NCBI RefSeq assembly: GCF_009467795.1
Contig: NZ_WIAX01000017.1
Location: forward strand, 1 to 64,000
Direction of reading: 5' to 3'
Length of the DNA: 64,000 bases
Source of the DNA: Nesterenkonia halophila
Lineage (GTDB): Bacteria > Actinomycetota > Actinomycetes > Actinomycetales > Micrococcaceae
In this document: one piece after another, positions 25,829 through 35,371 of the stretch
Position numbering within the stretch: position 1 is the first letter of the stretch
How the letters are laid out: each line of letters begins with the position of its first letter
Notes under the pieces: generated by a model
Seen by the model: only the letters and a program-made list of their open reading frames with translations
What the model was told of the DNA's origin: nothing
Database searches by the model: none
Made by a program: the position numbers and the translations under genes

Positions 25829-27196
25829 TCAGTCCTCGGCGGCGGCCAGCTGTCCGCAGGCGCCGTCGATCTCCTTGCCGCGGGTGTCGCGCAGCGTGGT
25901 GGGCACGCCCAGCTCCTCGAGCCGGTTCACGAACGCCTGCATGACCTCCGGCTCCGACGACGTCCAGATGGATCCCGGAGTGGGGTTCAGCGGGATCGGG
26001 TTCACGTGGACCCAGCCGCGGCCGCGGGCGTTGAGCTTCTCGGCCAGCAGCTCGGCGCGCCAGAGGTGGTCGTTCATGTCCTTGATGAGCGCGTACTCGA
26101 TGGACACCCGGCGACCGGTGGTCTCGTAGTAGTAGCGGGCGGCGTCGATGGCCTCGTCGGCCTTCCACCGCGAGTTCACCGGGATCATGTCGTCGCGCAG
26201 CTCGTCGTCGGGGGCGTGCAGACTCAGCGCGAAGGTGATCGGCAGGTTCTCGTCGGCGAGCTTGCGGATCGCCGGGACCAGCCCGACGGTGGAGATCGTG
26301 ATGCCCCGGGCGCTCATCCCCAGCCCCTCGGGCGCCGGGCCGACCATGCGGTGCACGGCGTTCATCACGCGCTTGTAGTTGGCCAGCGGCTCGCCCATGC
26401 CCATGAAGACGATGTTCGAGACCCGCTGCGGGCCGGTCGCCGACGTCGACCCGTCGGAGGATGCGCCCGCCTGACCCTGCTTGACGGCGCTGATCTCGGA
26501 GTAGCCGTCGGCCTCGGACGCCGTCTCGTCGGCGAAGGCGGTCTCCTCGCCGAGCCCGGCGTGGTCGGCTTCCTCGGCGACCTCGGCCGCCGTCGGCGCG
26601 TCCAGCTCGCCGGCGGCGATCGCCCGGTTCGCCTGCACGATCTGATCGACGATCTCGGCGGCGGACATGTTGCGCGTCAGCCCGTTCTGCCCGGTGGCGC
26701 AGAAGGGGCAGTTCATCCCGCAGCCGCACTGCGAGGAGACGCACAGCGTGATGCGGTTCTTATAGCGCATCAGCACCGACTCGACCATCGCGCCGTCGAA
26801 GAGCCGCCAGAGGAACTTGATCGTCGCGCCGTCGTCGGTGGTCAGCCGGCGGACCTCGGTGAGCAGCGGCGGCAGGAACTCGCTCACCAGCTGCTCGCGG
26901 GTCTCGGCGGGCAGATCGGTCATCTGCTCCGGGTCGGCGGTGTAGTGCCGGAAGTAGTGCACCGAGAGCTGCTTGGCGCGGAAGCCCGGCAGGCCCATCT
27001 CCTGGGCCTTGGCCACCCGCTCCTCCATGGTGAGGTCGGCCAGGTGCTGCGGCGGCTGCTTGGCCTGCTTGGACTGGGCGAACTGCAGCTTCGGCCGCCC
27101 CTCGGCGTCGACGGGCTGCTCCCAGCCCTCCGCCTTCGGGCGGACCTGGGGACGCGACGCGTCGGTGCTCTGGCGGGGGTTCTTCGGTGCAGACAT
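25829..27196 (-). CDS. rlmN: dual-specificity 23S rRNA/tRNA A methyltransferase RlmN, with internal insertion
   Basis: A radical-SAM enzyme that methylates C2 of A2503 in 23S rRNA and A37 of tRNAs. The cluster motif is [14 protein letters not shown] (CxxxCxxC). The two mechanistic cysteines are in ITLCVSSQ and near the C-terminus in [19 protein letters not shown] and ISTVGLVP are also present. At 455 residues it is longer than usual because of an acidic, Ala/Glu/Ser-rich insertion of about 60 residues (roughly 190-252) before the VSNIVFMG strand. The ATG at 27196 has GAGACT 7 nt upstream and no ribosome site. Confidence 0.92.
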   Translation of the reverse strand: MSAPKNPRQSTDASRPQVRPKAEGWEQPVDAEGRPKLQFAQSKQAKQPPQHLADLTMEERVAKAQEMGLPGFRAKQLSVHYFRHYTADPEQMTDLPAETREQLVSEFLPPLLTEVRRLTTDDGATIKFLWRLFDGAMVESVLMRYKNRITLCVSSQCGCGMNCPFCATGQNGLTRNMSAAEIVDQIVQANRAIAAGELDAPTAAEVAEEADHAGLGEETAFADETASEADGYSEISAVKQGQAGASSDGSTSATGPQRVSNIVFMGMGEPLANYKRVMNAVHRMVGPAPEGLGMSARGITISTVGLVPAIRKLADENLPITFALSLHAPDDELRDDMIPVNSRWKADEAIDAARYYYETTGRRVSIEYALIKDMNDHLWRAELLAEKLNARGRGWVHVNPIPLNPTPGSIWTSSEPEVMQAFVNRLEELGVPTTLRDTRGKEIDGACGQLAAAED

Positions 27197-27267
27197 CGCC
27201 ACCAGTCTCCCATGTCCCCGCGGATCGGGCATCCGCCGCGGAACCGGGCACCGGCGCGGACGTCGAC

Positions 27268-28341
27268 TCAGGCGCTGGCGCGGCCGCGCTTCCAGTAGCC
27301 CATGAAGGAGACCTGCTTGCGGCTCATCCCGATGTCCTTGACCAGATGACGCCGCATCGCGGTGATGGTCCCGGCTTCGCCGGCCAGCCAGGCGTACTCG
27401 CGGAAGCCCTCCGGCTCGGCGACCTCCCAGAGCACCGCGTCGTCGTCGACGGTCGGCAGCTCGCCGGTCTCCGGCGCGCCGACAGCGTCGCGGGCCGGGC
27501 GGCAGGCCGCGGCGCGCTCGGCGAAGATCTCGGTCCGGCGGCGGCCCCAGTCCTGCACGGCGGCGGCGAGCAGCTCGCCGGGCTCGGCGCCGTCGCGGCC
27601 GTGCCAGTGCACCTGCACGCCGCAGCGGGCGGCGACCTCCAGCGCGTCGTCGCTGCTGGGCACCTCCAGGTGGGCCTCGCCGTGGATGCCGGCGGGCAGC
27701 TGTTCGAGGATCGCGCAGATCGCCGGCACTGCCGTCTCGTCGCCGGCGAGCAGCACGTCCTGCGCGGTGCCGGGGTTCCACTCGATGCCGCCGCCGGGCT
27801 CCTCGGAGCGGCCGTCGGGGCCGATGACGATCAGCCGGTCGCCGACCGCGACCCCGCTCGCCCAGGCCGAGGCCGGCCCTTCGGTGCCGTGGCAGACGAA
27901 GTCCACGTCGATCTCGCGGGCCTCGGGGCGGATCGCGCGGACGGTGTAGGTGCGGATGGGATTGCGCTCGTCCTCGTCGAGCTCGCGCCAGCGGGTGTAC
28001 CACTCCATCATCGACGGCGCCGGCTCGGCGAAGAGCCCGACGTCGGGGAAGCTGCCGTCGGCCCGCGGCAGGAAGAGCTTGATGCGCTGATCGAGCCCGC
28101 CGGTGCCGAAGTGCACCAGCGACTCGTCGGCCAGCGTGACGCGCACGAAGTGCGGGCTGAGCACCTGCACTGCCGAGACCGTGGTGTCGAAGGCGGTGCA
28201 GGCCGGACGCGCGGCGGGGCGGGCGGCGTCGGCGCGGGTGCGACGGCCGGTGCGGGCCTCGGGCACCGCCTGCAGCCGCCGCTCGGCGTCGGGCCGTGCG
28301 GACTCCTCGCGGGTCGTCTCCTCGACAGGCTGTGCGCTCAT
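27268..28341 (-). CDS. siderophore-interacting protein (FAD-dependent ferric-siderophore reductase)
   Basis: A 357-residue SIP-family flavoprotein. The FAD site is [23 protein letters not shown] near residue 128, and the NAD(P)H-side domain follows with [21 protein letters not shown]. The C-terminal [20 protein letters not shown] segment and the final YWKRGRA are typical. Members reduce ferric siderophores in the cytoplasm to release iron. An Arg/Ala-rich tail of about 45 residues precedes the domain. No siderophore synthesis or uptake genes are adjacent. The 209-bp upstream gap holds an AT-rich patch near 28484-28525 but no clear IdeR box. Confidence 0.87.
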   Translation of the reverse strand: MSAQPVEETTREESARPDAERRLQAVPEARTGRRTRADAARPAARPACTAFDTTVSAVQVLSPHFVRVTLADESLVHFGTGGLDQRIKLFLPRADGSFPDVGLFAEPAPSMMEWYTRWRELDEDERNPIRTYTVRAIRPEAREIDVDFVCHGTEGPASAWASGVAVGDRLIVIGPDGRSEEPGGGIEWNPGTAQDVLLAGDETAVPAICAILEQLPAGIHGEAHLEVPSSDDALEVAARCGVQVHWHGRDGAEPGELLAAAVQDWGRRRTEIFAERAAACRPARDAVGAPETGELPTVDDDAVLWEVAEPEGFREYAWLAGEAGTITAMRRHLVKDIGMSRKQVSFMGYWKRGRASA

Positions 28342-28550
28342 CGGGCCCCTTCCCCCGCACAGTGCGGCCGATCCGATCTGTGCGGCGTGCTCGCCGGAGG
28401 CCGCGACGGCGGATCCGCCGCGGCGAGGCGCCCCGAACCGCAACACCGGTCTCACCCGGTCGGGTCAGGGACGCCTCACCAAACTAGCTCCATTTAGGGC
28501 ATGGCGCAATCATCTAAATCTGAGCGATGACCTCGCCTCCCCGGGCCGGA

Positions 28551-30872
28551 TCACTCCGAGCGGGCCCGGAAGCGACGCAGCCGCAGACTGTTGGCCACCA
28601 CCGAGAGCGAGGAGAGCACCATCGCCGCCCCGGCGAGCATCGGGTTGAGCAGCCCGAGGGCGGCCAGCGGGATCGCGACCGTGTTGTAGAGGAAGGCCCA
28701 GAAGAGGTTGGACCGGATGGTGCTCAGCGTCCGCCGCGACAGCCGCACCGCATCGCCGACGCTGCGCAGGTCCCCACGCATCAGGGTGATGTCGGCGGCG
28801 TCGATGGCGACGTCGGTGCCGGTGCCCATCGCCAGACCCAGATCGGCCTGGGCCAGGGCGGCGGCGTCGTTGACCCCATCGCCGACCATCGCCACCGTCC
28901 GACCCTGCCGCTGCAGCTCGGCCACGGCGGCCACCTTGTCCTCGGGCAGCGCCTCGGCGACGACGTCGTCGACGCCGATCTCCGCCGCGACCCGCCGGGC
29001 GGTGCCGGCATTGTCGCCGGTGAGCAGCGTCGGGGCGAGCCCGAGCGCGCGCAGCTCGGCGACGGCGGCCGCCGAGCTGTCCTTCACCGCATCGGCCAGG
29101 ATCAGCACCCCGGCGAAGGCGCCGTCGACGGCGACCAGCACCGCCGTCCGGCCGCGGGACTCGACGTCGGTCAGCATCGCTTCGACGTCCTCCGGGACCC
29201 CGACCTGCCGGTCGGTCAGGAAGGCCCGGCGTCCGACGGCGACCTCCCGGGACTCCACGACGCCGGTCACGCCGCGGCCTTCGTGGTTGGCGAAGTCCTC
29301 GACCGCCGGCAGCGCGCCGATACGAGTGCCGAGCGCGTCGGCCGCGGCCGAGGTCACCGCCCGGGCGATGGGGTGCTCGGAGCCGGACTCCAAGGCGCCG
29401 GCCAGCCGCAGCAGCTCCCGCTCGCCGAGCTCGTCATGGGCGGAGTGGACCGCGGTCAGGCCCATAGTGCCGGCGGTGACGGTGCCGGTCTTGTCCAGCA
29501 CGACGGCATCGATGCCGCGGGAGGCCTCGAGCACCTCGGGCCCGCGGATGAGGATGCCCAGCTGGGCGCCGCGACCGGTGCCCACCAGCAGCGCAGTGGG
29601 AGTGGCCAGACCCAGCGCGCAGGGGCAGGCGATGATCAGCACCGCCACCGCGGCGGTGAAGGCCTCCTCCGGCGCCGCGCCGATGAGCAGCCAGGCGCCC
29701 AGGGTCAGCACGGCGACGGCCAGCACCACCGGCACGAAGACTCCGGCGATGCGGTCGGCGAGCCGCTGCACCTCGGCTTTGCCGGACTGGGCCTGCTCGA
29801 CGAGCCGGGCCATCTGCGCCAGCTGCGTGTCGGCGCCGACGCGCGTGGCCCGGACGACCAGCCGTCCGGAGGTGTTGACCGTCGCTCCGGAGACCAGGCT
29901 GCCGGGCGCGACGTCCACCGGCAGCGATTCGCCGGTGAGCATGGACATGTCCACTCCGGAGACTCCGGCGACGACGACGCCGTCGACGGCGATCTTCTCC
30001 CCCGGGCGGACGACGAAGCGGTCGCCGACGGCCAGCTGCTCGACGGTGAGACGAACCTCCTCGTCGCCGCGCAGCACGGCGACGTCCTTCGCCCCCATCT
30101 GCAGCAGGTCGCGCAGCGCCGAACCCGCGCGACGCTTGGAGCGCTTCTCGAACCAGCGTCCGAGCAGCAGGAAGGTGGTCACCGCGGAGGCGACCTCGAA
30201 GTAGACCGCCGAGGTGGCCTCCGACTCGGCGGGGAAGAAGGTGAAGGCGTGCCGCATGGAGGCCTCGCCGGCGGAGCCGAGGACCAGCGCGTAGAGCGAC
30301 CAGCCGAAGGCCGCCAGCGTGCCCAGCGAGATGAGCGTGTCCATCGTGGCCGCGCCGTGCCGGGCGTTGACCGCCGCCGCACGGTGGAACGGCCAGCCGG
30401 CCCAGCCGACCACGGGCAGGCTGAGCACCAGCGAGGCCCAGCCCCAGTGGTCGAACTGCAGCGCCGGCACCATGGCCCAGGCGACGATCGGCACGGTGAG
30501 CACGGCCGCGACGACGAGCCGGCGACGCAGCCCGCGCAGCTCGCGGTCGGTGCGGGCCTCGGCGCCGTCGCCGGCCTCGGCCTGCGCCGGCGGGGCCGAC
30601 GGCTCGGCCTGGTAGCCGGTCTTCTCCACCGTGTCGACGAGGCGCTCGACGAGCGCCTCCCGGTCGCCCGGGGACGCCGCCTCGACGCGGGCCTTCTCGG
30701 TGGCATAGTTGACCCAGGCGGTGACGCCGTCGAGGCGATTGAGCTTCTTCTCGATCCGGCTCGCGCAGGAGGCGCAGGTCATCCCGCCGATCTTGAGCTC
30801 GACGGACTCGAGCGCGGCGGGATCGGCGGGGTCGCGCTCCGCGGACCGGGTCTGCTCCGGATGCGTCGTCAT
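28551..30872 (-). CDS. copA: copper-exporting P1B-type ATPase
   Basis: A 773-residue heavy-metal P-type ATPase. One N-terminal metal-binding domain has GMTCASC at residues 30-36. Eight membrane helices include the copper-site [11 protein letters not shown] near 416. The phosphorylation site DKTGT is near 457, TGES lies in the actuator domain, SEHPIA is present, and GDGVND is near 664. It pumps Cu(I) out of the cell. Its ATG overlaps the copZ stop by 4 nt, so chaperone and pump are coupled. The operon is read from the CsoR-controlled divergent region. Confidence 0.95.
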   Translation of the reverse strand: MTTHPEQTRSAERDPADPAALESVELKIGGMTCASCASRIEKKLNRLDGVTAWVNYATEKARVEAASPGDREALVERLVDTVEKTGYQAEPSAPPAQAEAGDGAEARTDRELRGLRRRLVVAAVLTVPIVAWAMVPALQFDHWGWASLVLSLPVVGWAGWPFHRAAAVNARHGAATMDTLISLGTLAAFGWSLYALVLGSAGEASMRHAFTFFPAESEATSAVYFEVASAVTTFLLLGRWFEKRSKRRAGSALRDLLQMGAKDVAVLRGDEEVRLTVEQLAVGDRFVVRPGEKIAVDGVVVAGVSGVDMSMLTGESLPVDVAPGSLVSGATVNTSGRLVVRATRVGADTQLAQMARLVEQAQSGKAEVQRLADRIAGVFVPVVLAVAVLTLGAWLLIGAAPEEAFTAAVAVLIIACPCALGLATPTALLVGTGRGAQLGILIRGPEVLEASRGIDAVVLDKTGTVTAGTMGLTAVHSAHDELGERELLRLAGALESGSEHPIARAVTSAAADALGTRIGALPAVEDFANHEGRGVTGVVESREVAVGRRAFLTDRQVGVPEDVEAMLTDVESRGRTAVLVAVDGAFAGVLILADAVKDSSAAAVAELRALGLAPTLLTGDNAGTARRVAAEIGVDDVVAEALPEDKVAAVAELQRQGRTVAMVGDGVNDAAALAQADLGLAMGTGTDVAIDAADITLMRGDLRSVGDAVRLSRRTLSTIRSNLFWAFLYNTVAIPLAALGLLNPMLAGAAMVLSSLSVVANSLRLRRFRARSE

Positions 30873-31090
30873 GCCGCGCGGGCCGCCTGGTAGCCGGCCT
30901 CGTCCACGGCGGCGACGACGGCCTCCTCGGAGACTGCGGCGCCGTCGTCGACGCTGATCCGCAGCGCACCCTCGGAGGCGCTGACCGATTCGACGGTCAC
31001 GCCCTCGAGCGCGCCGACCTCCTCGCGCACCGCGGACTCGCAGTGACCGCAGGACATGCCGGTGACGGTGTAATTCTGGACGGCGGGCAT
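30869..31090 (-). CDS. copZ: copper chaperone, HMA domain protein
   Basis: A 73-residue single heavy-metal-associated domain with the Cu(I) site G-M-S-C14-G-H-C17. It carries copper in the cytoplasm to CopA or CsoR. It starts the leftward copper operon, 146 bp from csoR, behind two CsoR-type operators, and overlaps copA by 4 nt (ATGA). Confidence 0.92.
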   Translation of the reverse strand: MPAVQNYTVTGMSCGHCESAVREEVGALEGVTVESVSASEGALRISVDDGAAVSEEAVVAAVDEAGYQAARAA

Positions 31091-31162
31091 GGGAACCTCC
31101 TGGACTCGGGGCGTCGGCGGCGGCCGGGTTCACCGGACCGCCGCCTCGTCTCGCCACCAATA

Positions 31163-31177
31163 TACCCCTGAGGGGTA
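31163..31177. promoter_or_regulatory. CsoR-type operator 1
   Basis: TACCCC-TGA-GGGGTA is a perfect dyad in the copZ-csoR intergenic region. CsoR operators are known to be G-tract palindromes of this TACCCC-GGGGTA type. It lies nearer the copZA start. Confidence 0.75.
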
Positions 31178-31184
31178 CACATGT

Positions 31185-31201
31185 ATACCCCTGTCGGGTA
31201 T
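31185..31201. promoter_or_regulatory. CsoR-type operator 2
   Basis: ATACCC-CTGTC-GGGTAT, a second dyad of the same kind, 7 nt after operator 1 and 35 nt before csoR. CATAGT at 31209-31214 may be the csoR -10 box, so binding here would give autoregulation. Confidence 0.75.
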
Positions 31202-31236
31202 CGTGGAGCATAGTCGATCCGAGACGAGGAGACCCC

Positions 31237-31623
31237 ATGACGACCCCGGAGACCGACCTGGTGCACTCTGCAGACCAGGTCATCGCCCAGGCCGAGCACC
31301 CTGGCCTGCCGCACGACGAGCACTCCCCCGAGAAGCCCGCCGGGCACGGATACATGTCCGAGAAGGAGAAGTACCTCTCGCGCGTGCGCCGCATCGAGGG
31401 TCAGGCGCGCGGCATCCACCGGATGATCGAGGACGACACCTACTGCATCGACATCCTCACCCAGATCAGCGCGATGACCTCCGCACTGGAGAACGTGGGG
31501 CTCGCGCTGCTGGACGACCACCTGAAGCACTGCGTGGCCCATGCCGTGCAGAACGGCGGCGACGAGGCCGAGGAGAAGCTGCAGGAGGCCCAGGCCGCGA
31601 TCCGCCGACTCGTGAAGTCCTGA
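31237..31623 (+). CDS. csoR: copper-sensing transcriptional repressor CsoR
   Basis: A 128-residue CsoR/RcnR-family helical-bundle repressor. The Cu(I) ligands are all present with the canonical spacing: Cys70 (DDTYCIDIL), His95 and Cys99 (DDHLKHC). [15 protein letters not shown] holds the conserved DNA-binding Arg residues. The N-terminal 40 residues are a His-containing extension longer than in the minimal family. Copper binding releases the operator and derepresses copZA. AGGAG precedes the ATG. Confidence 0.94.
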   Translation: MTTPETDLVHSADQVIAQAEHPGLPHDEHSPEKPAGHGYMSEKEKYLSRVRRIEGQARGIHRMIEDDTYCIDILTQISAMTSALENVGLALLDDHLKHCVAHAVQNGGDEAEEKLQEAQAAIRRLVKS

Positions 31624-31746
31624 CGCGCGAAGCCCCGCCCCCATGGAGTTCTGAGACGGGCCGCGGGATCCGGCCTGCCGGGCGCGCGGCCGACGTCGAC
31701 ACCCTCCCGCCCCTGCGACGGGTCTGGCAGCTCCTAGACTGGCGCC

Positions 31747-32709
31747 ATGGTCACACCCCTGCGCGGCACGCTGCTGCTCGTCGGCGGCACCGCCGCCCTC
31801 GGAGGCACCTCGCTGCTGATCTCCTCGATCGCCGCCGACCCGATCGTGATCGCCGCCCTGCGCTGCCTGCTGGCGGTGCCGATGCTGCTGCCGATGATCC
31901 TCTGGGAGCTGCGCCGCGTCGACCGACGCGCCTCGCTGCCTCGCCGCACCGTCCTCGGCGCGCTGCTGGCCGGGCTGGCGCTGGGGGTGGACTACAGCTT
32001 CTGGAACACCTCGATCGGCGCCGTCGGCCCGGGCATCGCCACTGTGCTGCTGAACATCCAGCTGGTGATGCTGCCGCTGATCGCCTGGCTCTCCGAGGGC
32101 ACCCGGCCGATGCGCCAGCTGGCGCTGATCATCCCGCTGATGCTGGTCGGCGTCGCGCTGACCGCCGGCGTGCTCGACGTCGACCTCGCGCAGCTGCGCC
32201 TCGGCGGAGTGCTCGCCGGGCTGGCAGCCGGCACCGCCTATGCGATCTATCTGGCCGTGATCCGCCGCACCGCCCCGGCGACGACGCGACCGGCCTCGTT
32301 CACCGTGCTGGGGCTGGTCTGCCTGGCCGCCGGGCTGGCGGCGGCGATGGCGAGCCTGGTCACCGGCGGCTTCGAGATCCCCGCCGAGCCGCTGGCCTGG
32401 GGGCAGCTGCTCGCCCTCGCGCTCCTCGGCCAGGTGGTGGTCTTCTGGTGCCTCAACGTCGGCATGACCGGGGTCTCGGAGACGACGACGAGCACGCTGC
32501 TGCTCCTGCCCGGCGTCTTCGCGCTGGCGCTCAGCGCCGTGCTGCTGCGGGAGACGCCGACGCCGGCCCAGCTGCTCGGCTGCGCGGCGATCATCGGCGG
32601 GGCCTGGTGGGCCGCCCAGGCCTCGCACCGGCACGCCCGCCGCCGAGCGGCCGGCGCCGATCCTGATGCCACGTCCGCACCCGGTCGTCACGCCCGAACA
32701 GAGACGTGA
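31747..32709 (+). CDS. EamA family (DMT) transporter
   Basis: A 320-residue protein with ten predicted membrane helices arranged as two EamA repeats (first around LRCLLAVPMLLPMILWELR, second around SETTTSTLLLLPGVFALALSAVLLRETP). Such proteins export amino acids or other metabolites; the substrate is unknown. TAGACT is 6 nt before the ATG, giving a leaderless mRNA. A 30-residue Arg/Ala-rich tail follows the last helix. Confidence 0.85.
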   Translation: MVTPLRGTLLLVGGTAALGGTSLLISSIAADPIVIAALRCLLAVPMLLPMILWELRRVDRRASLPRRTVLGALLAGLALGVDYSFWNTSIGAVGPGIATVLLNIQLVMLPLIAWLSEGTRPMRQLALIIPLMLVGVALTAGVLDVDLAQLRLGGVLAGLAAGTAYAIYLAVIRRTAPATTRPASFTVLGLVCLAAGLAAAMASLVTGGFEIPAEPLAWGQLLALALLGQVVVFWCLNVGMTGVSETTTSTLLLLPGVFALALSAVLLRETPTPAQLLGCAAIIGGAWWAAQASHRHARRRAAGADPDATSAPGRHARTET

Positions 32710-32725
32710 CATCCCGGTGAGGACG

Positions 32726-32786
32726 TGACACGACGGCGGCCCGGCCCCGAGGTCTCGCCCCGGACCCGGACCGCCGCCGTGTCACA
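32726..32786. terminator. hairpin between convergent EamA and aztD genes
   Basis: GTGACACGACGGCGG (32726-32740) pairs with CCGCCGCCGTGTCAC (32772-32786) with one mismatch, around a 31-nt loop that is itself G/C-rich. Its place between two gene ends fits a two-way terminator. Confidence 0.55.
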
Positions 32787-32878
32787 CCTGTCGCACCCCG
32801 CCTGATTCCCCGCGGACTCGCGGCGAGCACCGCGGCCCGGCCGGCCAGGACCGCCCGGGCCAGTGCTGAGCCGTCGGC

Positions 32879-34288
32879 TCAGTGATCGTGGGAGTCGCCG
32901 CCCTCCTCGGCACCGCTCTCCTCGCCGTGCTCGGCACCCTTCTCCTCGCCGCCCTCGTCGCCGCCCTCGCCGTGCTCGGCGTCGCTCCCCGCGGAGACAC
33001 CCTCGACCACCTCGCCGTCGGCGGCGGTGATCTCGTTCGGGGTGAAGCCGACGTCGACAGTGTTGAGGACCTCGCCGGCGGCCAGGTCGACCATGTGGAT
33101 CTGCTCGGCGTCGGGCTCGGTGATGTAGGCGATGTCGTCGACGACGCGGATCGCCGGCCGCGGCTCCTGCCACTCCTCCGGCTCGGTCCAGGAATCCATA
33201 ATCTCCAGCGTCTCGAGCTCCTCGCCGGTCTCCTCGTCGAAGGTGTGCAGCACCCCGTCCTCGGCGAGCACCAGCGCCTCCCCCTCGGGACCGCGCGCCA
33301 GCGACCGGAAGTTGTAGGCGGCCCCGACGTCGGCGCGGGTGATCTCCTCGGACTCGGAGTCGATCAGCGCGATCTCGGTCATCGGCTCCTCGGCGTCCTC
33401 GTCGGTGTTGTAGTCGCCCAGCAGCACCGGCGAGCCCTCGGCCGGGAAGAGGTTGCCGCTGCGCGCGTAGTCCGGCTCGGCGTCGATCTTGGTGAAGCTC
33501 TCGCCGTCGTAGAGCAGGGCGCCGTCCTCGCAGCCCAGTGCGATGGTGCCGTCGGAGAGCGCGGCCTCGCCGTGCACCTCCGGACAGTCCTCGCTGCGGG
33601 CGATCTCTTCGCCGTCGGCGTCGACGACGTGGGCGCCGCTGCGCTGCTCCTCGTCGCCGAGAGTCTCCAGCCGCGAGCCGTCCTCGAGCACGACGGCGAC
33701 GCCGTGGTGGGCCTCGGCGGTCTCGGCGGCCTCAGTGGGCAGCTCCTCGGCGTAGCCCTCCTCGGCCAGCGTCGACAGGTCGGCGAGGTCGTGGGTGCGG
33801 ATCTCCCCGGTGCCGTCGAAGAAGAGCGCGCCGGTGCCGTGATGGGGCACCACGTGGCCGGGGTGGTCCCCGTCGACGGTGACATCGGTGAGCACCGGGT
33901 CGGTCGTGTAGTAGTGATTGTGCGCGCCATGCGGCTCGCCCCAGGTGCCGACGTCCAGCAGACGGAAGCCGCCGCCCTCGCTGAGGAAGACATGGCGTCC
34001 GTCGCCGGCCGGATTCACCCGCAGGAAGCCCTCGGCGTCGAAGTCGCCGAGCGTCTCCAGCGTGGCGCCGTCGAGCACGGCGACGCCGCCGTCGTGGGTC
34101 ACCGCCAGGCGCGTCGTCGGGCCGGCGGCCTCCTGCGCCTCGCGCTCGGCGGGGTCGACGGACTCGGAGGCGGAGGACGAGCCCTCCGGCTCGTCGTCGG
34201 ACGCACCCGCGGCCCCGTCAGCACAGCCGGCCAGGGCGACGGCGGAGACGAGCAGCAGGGACAGGGAGGCGGAGTGATGTCGTTTCAT
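32879..34288 (-). CDS. aztD: AztD-like zinc metallochaperone, lipoprotein
   Basis: A 469-residue exported protein with a lipobox LAGC at about residues 19-22, an acidic Ser-rich linker and a beta-propeller-like body built of repeated short strands (VAVLDGATLETLGDF, FLSEGGGFRLLDVG). Histidine clusters such as PHGAHNHYY and HPGHVVPHHG, and a His/Glu/Gly-rich tail ending SHDH, suit zinc binding. This matches the AztD family, which hands zinc to the AztC solute-binding protein. No aztABC genes are adjacent. A Zur-like box lies 31 nt upstream of the start. The acidic tail of about 45 residues is longer than expected. Confidence 0.72.
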   Translation of the reverse strand: MKRHHSASLSLLLVSAVALAGCADGAAGASDDEPEGSSSASESVDPAEREAQEAAGPTTRLAVTHDGGVAVLDGATLETLGDFDAEGFLRVNPAGDGRHVFLSEGGGFRLLDVGTWGEPHGAHNHYYTTDPVLTDVTVDGDHPGHVVPHHGTGALFFDGTGEIRTHDLADLSTLAEEGYAEELPTEAAETAEAHHGVAVVLEDGSRLETLGDEEQRSGAHVVDADGEEIARSEDCPEVHGEAALSDGTIALGCEDGALLYDGESFTKIDAEPDYARSGNLFPAEGSPVLLGDYNTDEDAEEPMTEIALIDSESEEITRADVGAAYNFRSLARGPEGEALVLAEDGVLHTFDEETGEELETLEIMDSWTEPEEWQEPRPAIRVVDDIAYITEPDAEQIHMVDLAAGEVLNTVDVGFTPNEITAADGEVVEGVSAGSDAEHGEGGDEGGEEKGAEHGEESGAEEGGDSHDH

Positions 34289-34318
34289 GCGAACCATTCT
34301 CACCAATCCGGGGACGTG

Positions 34319-34334
34319 TTGCAAATCATTCTCA
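34319..34334. promoter_or_regulatory. Zur-like box upstream of aztD
   Basis: Read on the minus strand: TGAGAATGATTTGCAA, close to the actinobacterial Zur consensus TGAAAATGATTTTCA. It lies 31 nt before the aztD start codon. A related half-site (TGAGAATGGTT) occurs at 34291-34301. Confidence 0.6.
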
Positions 34335-34425
34335 TTCTCCCTTCGCCGGAGAGCTGGGCCGCCCAGGTGTCGCTTTGTGTCCGCGGGCCGCCGCTGAGCC
34401 CTGGCGGCTCCATAGACTGGCGGAC

Positions 34426-35211
34426 ATGCCCAGCACCCAGTGGAACCCCGGGGCCTATCTGACCTACGCCTCGGAGCGGACCCAGCCGTTCATCGATCTG
34501 CTGCAGCGCGTGCGCGCGCCGCAGGCGACCTCGATCCTCGACCTCGGATGCGGCCCCGGCAACGGGATGCCGGTGCTGCGCGGCATGTGGCCGCATGCGC
34601 GGATCACCGGCGTCGACTCCAGCGCCGAGATGCTCGACCGCGCCCGCGAGGCCACCGACGACGCCCGGATCAGCTACCGGCGCTCCGACATCCGCGAGGT
34701 CACCCTCGACGAGCCGGCCGACCTCGTGGTCTCCAATGCCGCCCTGCAGTGGCTGCCCGACCATCGCGACCTGCTGCCGCGCCTGATGGACCTCGTCGCC
34801 CCCGGCGGCACGCTCGCAGTGCAGGTGCCGGGCAACTTCGGCGCCCCCAGCCACCGGCTGCTCGCCGAGCTCGCCGGGCGCGAGCCCTACGCGGCCCACG
34901 TCGACGCCGGATCGCTGCTGCAGCCGACTGCAGAGGTGGCCGACTACATGCTCGACGTCGCCCGGCCCGGCTGGCAGATCGAGGGCTGGGAGACCCGGTA
35001 CCACCACGTGCTGACCGGCGAGGACCCGGTCTTCGAGTGGATCTCCTCGGCCGCGGCGCGGCCGGTGCTGCAGGCGCTGCCGGAGCCGGAGCTCTCCGCG
35101 TTCGTCGCCGAGTACAAGGCCGCGCTGCGCGAGGCCTACCCGAGGACGGCGCTGGGCACGATCCTGCCGTTCCGCCGGCTGTTCCTCATCGCCCGCCGCC
35201 CGCAGGAGTGA
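34426..35211 (+). CDS. tam: trans-aconitate 2-methyltransferase
   Basis: A 261-residue class I SAM methyltransferase. The start MPSTQWNPGAYLTYASERTQPFIDL is typical of Tam, followed by the SAM site ILDLGCGPGNG near residue 38, VDSSAEML, and NAALQWLPDH. Tam methylates trans-aconitate, an inhibitor formed from cis-aconitate. TAGACT lies 7 nt before ATG and there is no ribosome site, so translation is probably leaderless. It diverges from aztD. Confidence 0.88.
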   Translation: MPSTQWNPGAYLTYASERTQPFIDLLQRVRAPQATSILDLGCGPGNGMPVLRGMWPHARITGVDSSAEMLDRAREATDDARISYRRSDIREVTLDEPADLVVSNAALQWLPDHRDLLPRLMDLVAPGGTLAVQVPGNFGAPSHRLLAELAGREPYAAHVDAGSLLQPTAEVADYMLDVARPGWQIEGWETRYHHVLTGEDPVFEWISSAAARPVLQALPEPELSAFVAEYKAALREAYPRTALGTILPFRRLFLIARRPQE

Positions 35212-35371
35212 CCCGGGCGGGCCCGGCGCCCAGCCGGCCCGACGCGGCCGACGGCGGCGTCGAGGTCGGACGCGTATGATCGACGGCGCCCGGACGCCTG
35301 CGCCGGGCCGACCCCTCCGGGCCGGCCCGCCCGGCCCGGCACGCCCCGCACGTCCCGATCAGCGAGGTCCC

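Noticed and set aside
28484-28525. AT-rich patch upstream of the siderophore-interacting protein as an IdeR/DtxR box
   Set aside because: It has TTAG/CTAA ends but does not fit the 19-bp palindrome TTAGGTTAGSCTAACCTAA; too weak to call.
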